NCBI GenBank assembly: GCA_022763185.1
Contig: JALEGL010000012.1
Location: 83,317-147,316, forward strand
DNA: 64,000 bases
Source of the DNA: a bacterium
GTDB lineage: Bacteria > Bdellovibrionota_G > JALEGL01
Reading direction: 5' to 3'
Positions within the stretch are counted from its first letter, which is position 1. The number at the start of each line of letters is the position of its first letter. Shown here piece after piece: positions 61,924-64,000 of the stretch. A program made the position numbers and the translations under genes. The notes beneath the pieces were generated by a model that saw only the letters and a list, made by a program, of their open reading frames with translations, did no database searches and was not told where the DNA came from.

Positions 61924-62415
61924 TTAAGAGATTTGATCGGTATTTTTCATCAGCAGTAGCTCTGTAAGCGCCAAAAGCTTACTTTGTACCAGTTTAGGGT
62001 CATACTGTACTGTAGACTTCATCAGTTGGGTTGCTCTATCAATTTCTCCAAGGGCTAGACAAACTTTGGCCAAACTATACTCTGTTCTTAAGTTGTGAGG
62101 ATCAATGCTAAGAGATTTTTCTAATACGGCTTGTGCTTGAGGTAAGTGCTTTTGTTGAAAAAGGTATTCACCTTTGAGAAGTAAGACAATTGGGTGCCCA
62201 GGATACTTTTTTTCCAAATCATGCAGCACATTAGAGTTTTCTTGAAGTTGATTGCATTCAATTAATAGCCATATTTTATACAGTTCAACGTCACCGTCCA
62301 TGCTATATTTTTCAGGAGCTTCCTCTATATGCTTTAGAGCATGTTTATAGTCGCCACGTTGAATATATTGATTAAGAACTTTATGAAATTTTCTTTTTTG
62401 TAAAAATTTAAACAT
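61924..62415 (-). CDS. TPR-repeat protein
   Basis: 163 residues, no signal peptide, so cytoplasmic. Three to four tetratricopeptide repeats (e.g. GDYKHALKHIEEAPEKYSMD, YLFQQKHLPQAQAVLEKSLSIDP, CLALGEIDRATQLMKSTVQYDP) suggest a protein-interaction adaptor. It is transcribed ahead of the TolC/RND pair with a 42-nt gap to the TolC start, possibly as the first gene of that operon. Divergent from the acyl-CoA dehydrogenase gene, 28 nt between starts. Confidence 0.78.
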   Translation of the reverse strand: MFKFLQKRKFHKVLNQYIQRGDYKHALKHIEEAPEKYSMDGDVELYKIWLLIECNQLQENSNVLHDLEKKYPGHPIVLLLKGEYLFQQKHLPQAQAVLEKSLSIDPHNLRTEYSLAKVCLALGEIDRATQLMKSTVQYDPKLVQSKLLALTELLLMKNTDQIS

Positions 62416-62443
62416 TTATTTTAAAACCTGATATTCTGTGACT

Positions 62444-64000
62444 ATGCCAGAAAATCAAGAAAAAGAAAATCAAACAGACTTAAGCTTTGCAAAATCTTTG
62501 TATATGGGGAGGCTATTAGAAGATATGGTTTTTCCATATCCTGAAGCCAAAGAACAAGAAAACGTTGACATGATTTGTGATGCCGTTGAACGATTTGCCA
62601 AAGATCACATTGATTCTGCAAAAATTGAAGCAGAAGGAACATTGAAACCAGAGTTTTTAAGCCAGTTGGCTGAGCTGGGTTTGTTTGGTCTCATCATTCC
62701 TGAACAATATGGCGGCTTAGGCTTAAGCCAAATGGCTTATGCCAAAGTATTTGAGTGCATCGGTGGTATTGATGCTTCCATAGCTGTTACACTTGGAGCA
62801 CATGCTTCTATTGGTCTAAAGGGTTTACTGTTAGCGGGTAATGAAGAACAAAAACAACGCTTTTTACCCAAGCTTGCCAGTGGAGAAATGATTGCAGCGT
62901 TTGCTTTAACTGAGCCTGGTGCAGGTTCAGATGCGTACAGCTTAAAAACCAAAGCAGAAGAACAAGAAGATGGTTCATATAAAATTACGGGTAATAAAAT
63001 TTGGATTACCAACGGTGCTTTTGCCAGTTTTTTTACAGTGTTTGCCAAAACCAAATCTAAAGAGACGGGCAAAGAAAAAGTAAGCGCCTTTATTGTAACC
63101 AAAGACATGCCAGGCTTTAGTCACGGACCAGAAGAAAAAAAATTAGGTATTAAAGCCTCTTCAACAGTTGAGTTGCATTTTGATCAAGTACACGTCCCAA
63201 AAGAAAATATTCTGGGTGAACTAGGGCAGGGATTTAAATTAGCCATGCAAATTTTAAACTCTGGTCGCTTGGGTTTAGCTGCTGGCTGCATTGGCGGGTC
63301 AAAAAAACTTTTACAGTTGGCTGCAACGCAAGCCAATACGCGTAAACAGTTTGGTCGTACCATTGGCTCATTTGGTATTGTTAAAGAAAAACTGGGCTTG
63401 ATGCAGAGTGAAATTTATGCGCTTGAGTCAGCTACATATTTAACCTGTAACTTAGTAGATCAAGGTATTGAAGATTACTCTCTTGAATCAGCTGCATGCA
63501 AGATAGCGGGTTCAGAAAAGCTTTGGCACATTGCCAATGAAGCCACACAAATAGCGGGTGGATCAAGTTATATGCAGGAATATCCCTATGAGCGCATGTT
63601 AAGAGACTCCAGAATTAACATGATTTTTGAAGGGACCAATGAAATTTTGCGTTGTTTTATTGCTTTATCCGGAATAAAAGAAACGGGAGAAAAGCTTAAA
63701 CTATTACAAAAATCCATCCTTAATAAATCAATCAAGTCTTTTGGTTTATTGTATGATTATGTGAGCAATAAGTTATCTCGTAATTTATATGGCGACAGTA
63801 TTGCTCAAGCAGATCCACAATTGAAAAAGGAAACTGCGCATATTGAAGGTCATGTCGTGGCTTTAGCCAATACGGTTGAAAAAATTCTACAGCGACATGG
63901 TAACAAAATCATTGAAATGCAATTGGTGCAAAAGCGTTTGGCCGATATCACAATAGACTTATACCTGATGGTGGCCTGTGTTTCACGCTGCTCAAAGCAA
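62444..64000 (+). CDS. Acyl-CoA dehydrogenase (VLCAD/ACAD9-like), 3' end outside window
   Basis: 519 codons open to the window end. FAD enzyme introducing a double bond into acyl-CoA. FALTEPGAGSDA and KIWITNGAFASFFTVFA are the flavin-binding segments; YERMLRDSRINMIFEGTNEILRCF carries the catalytic Glu in the position used by very-long-chain enzymes. The sequence continues past the usual ~380-residue core, indicating the C-terminal extension of VLCAD-type proteins, which the window cuts. Not the short-chain isovaleryl-CoA dehydrogenase expected for the liu operon. Divergent from the TPR gene. Confidence 0.9.
   Translation, partial: MPENQEKENQTDLSFAKSLYMGRLLEDMVFPYPEAKEQENVDMICDAVERFAKDHIDSAKIEAEGTLKPEFLSQLAELGLFGLIIPEQYGGLGLSQMAYAKVFECIGGIDASIAVTLGAHASIGLKGLLLAGNEEQKQRFLPKLASGEMIAAFALTEPGAGSDAYSLKTKAEEQEDGSYKITGNKIWITNGAFASFFTVFAKTKSKETGKEKVSAFIVTKDMPGFSHGPEEKKLGIKASSTVELHFDQVHVPKENILGELGQGFKLAMQILNSGRLGLAAGCIGGSKKLLQLAATQANTRKQFGRTIGSFGIVKEKLGLMQSEIYALESATYLTCNLVDQGIEDYSLESAACKIAGSEKLWHIANEATQIAGGSSYMQEYPYERMLRDSRINMIFEGTNEILRCFIALSGIKETGEKLKLLQKSILNKSIKSFGLLYDYVSNKLSRNLYGDSIAQADPQLKKETAHIEGHVVALANTVEKILQRHGNKIIEMQLVQKRLADITIDLYLMVACVSRCSKQ

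Noticed and set aside
1-64000. rRNA, tRNA, CRISPR arrays, prophage and insertion sequences
   Set aside because: No cloverleaf, no direct-repeat array, and no integrase or transposase coding region were found in any gap; gaps longer than 300 nt were examined.

Overview
The window is a contiguous, AT-rich piece of a Gram-negative chromosome. It carries many lipoproteins and outer-membrane barrels, an RND/TolC pair, FHA/TolQ/TolR gliding-type motor genes, and an unusual number of sigma-54 promoters. Together with DUF1501/CxxCH proteins, thrombospondin-3 lipoproteins and Myxococcus-like Glt components, this points to a deltaproteobacterial-grade organism (Bdellovibrionota or Myxococcota relatives). 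That placement is an inference from gene content; there is no rRNA in the window. No phage, IS element, CRISPR array, rRNA or tRNA was seen.

Layout. 1-1892: end of rnc and complete der. 2002-3439: two tandem thrombospondin-3 lipoproteins, each behind a sigma-54 promoter. 3561-7181: gap (minus strand), then ctaB plus an ABC-2 exporter. 7397-12551: a small secreted protein, then a minus-strand operon (VWA lipoprotein, lipoprotein, CxxCH lipoprotein) and a subtilisin-like protease, again behind sigma-54 promoters. 12918-19082: motor genes (FHA/AgmX-tail protein, small exported protein, two TolR-like proteins, one TolQ-like protein) in two sigma-54 operons, flanking an orphan ORF and a secreted protein. 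19632-21229: calcium-repeat surface protein and a membrane protein. 21236-31697: a long minus-strand gene series of a CxxCH lipoprotein, a lipoprotein, a Tat-exported DUF1501-like protein, an SH3/barrel protein, a second CxxCH lipoprotein, a barrel protein, and a GltE-like and a giant GltD-like TPR protein. 31776-38574: a second SH3/barrel protein, a YcaQ-like protein, metH, mscL. 38731-43885: leucine/isovalerate (liu) operon. 43934-47436: fumC, yajQ and two lipoproteins. 47515-55428: minus-strand run queE-queD-queC-queF-lipA-E2-E3-E1alpha-E1beta (branched-chain type 2-oxoacid dehydrogenase). 55510-64000: methyltransferase, thioesterase, a small-protein/nucleotidyltransferase pair, RND pump plus TolC, TPR protein, and a truncated acyl-CoA dehydrogenase.

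How the genes work together. The 2-oxoacid dehydrogenase with its own lipoyl synthase would make branched acyl-CoAs. The mccB-liuC-mccA-hmgL operon would take the leucine branch to acetoacetate and acetyl-CoA. The envelope genes between 2 and 32 kb look like a Glt/Agl-type trans-envelope machine plus a set of secreted lipoproteins, tied together by sigma-54 control.

The most striking observation is regulatory. Four separate sigma-54 promoters (at 1974, 2821, 10552 and 12579) all sit with exactly 13 nt between the -12 GC and the ATG. They therefore predict transcripts with only about 2 nt of leader. The other five sigma-54 promoters in the window leave normal leaders of about 32-76 nt. A shared 16-nt dyad, TGCANNNNTTKCATAG, lies 80-120 nt upstream of four of the nine promoters and is a candidate enhancer-binding-protein site.
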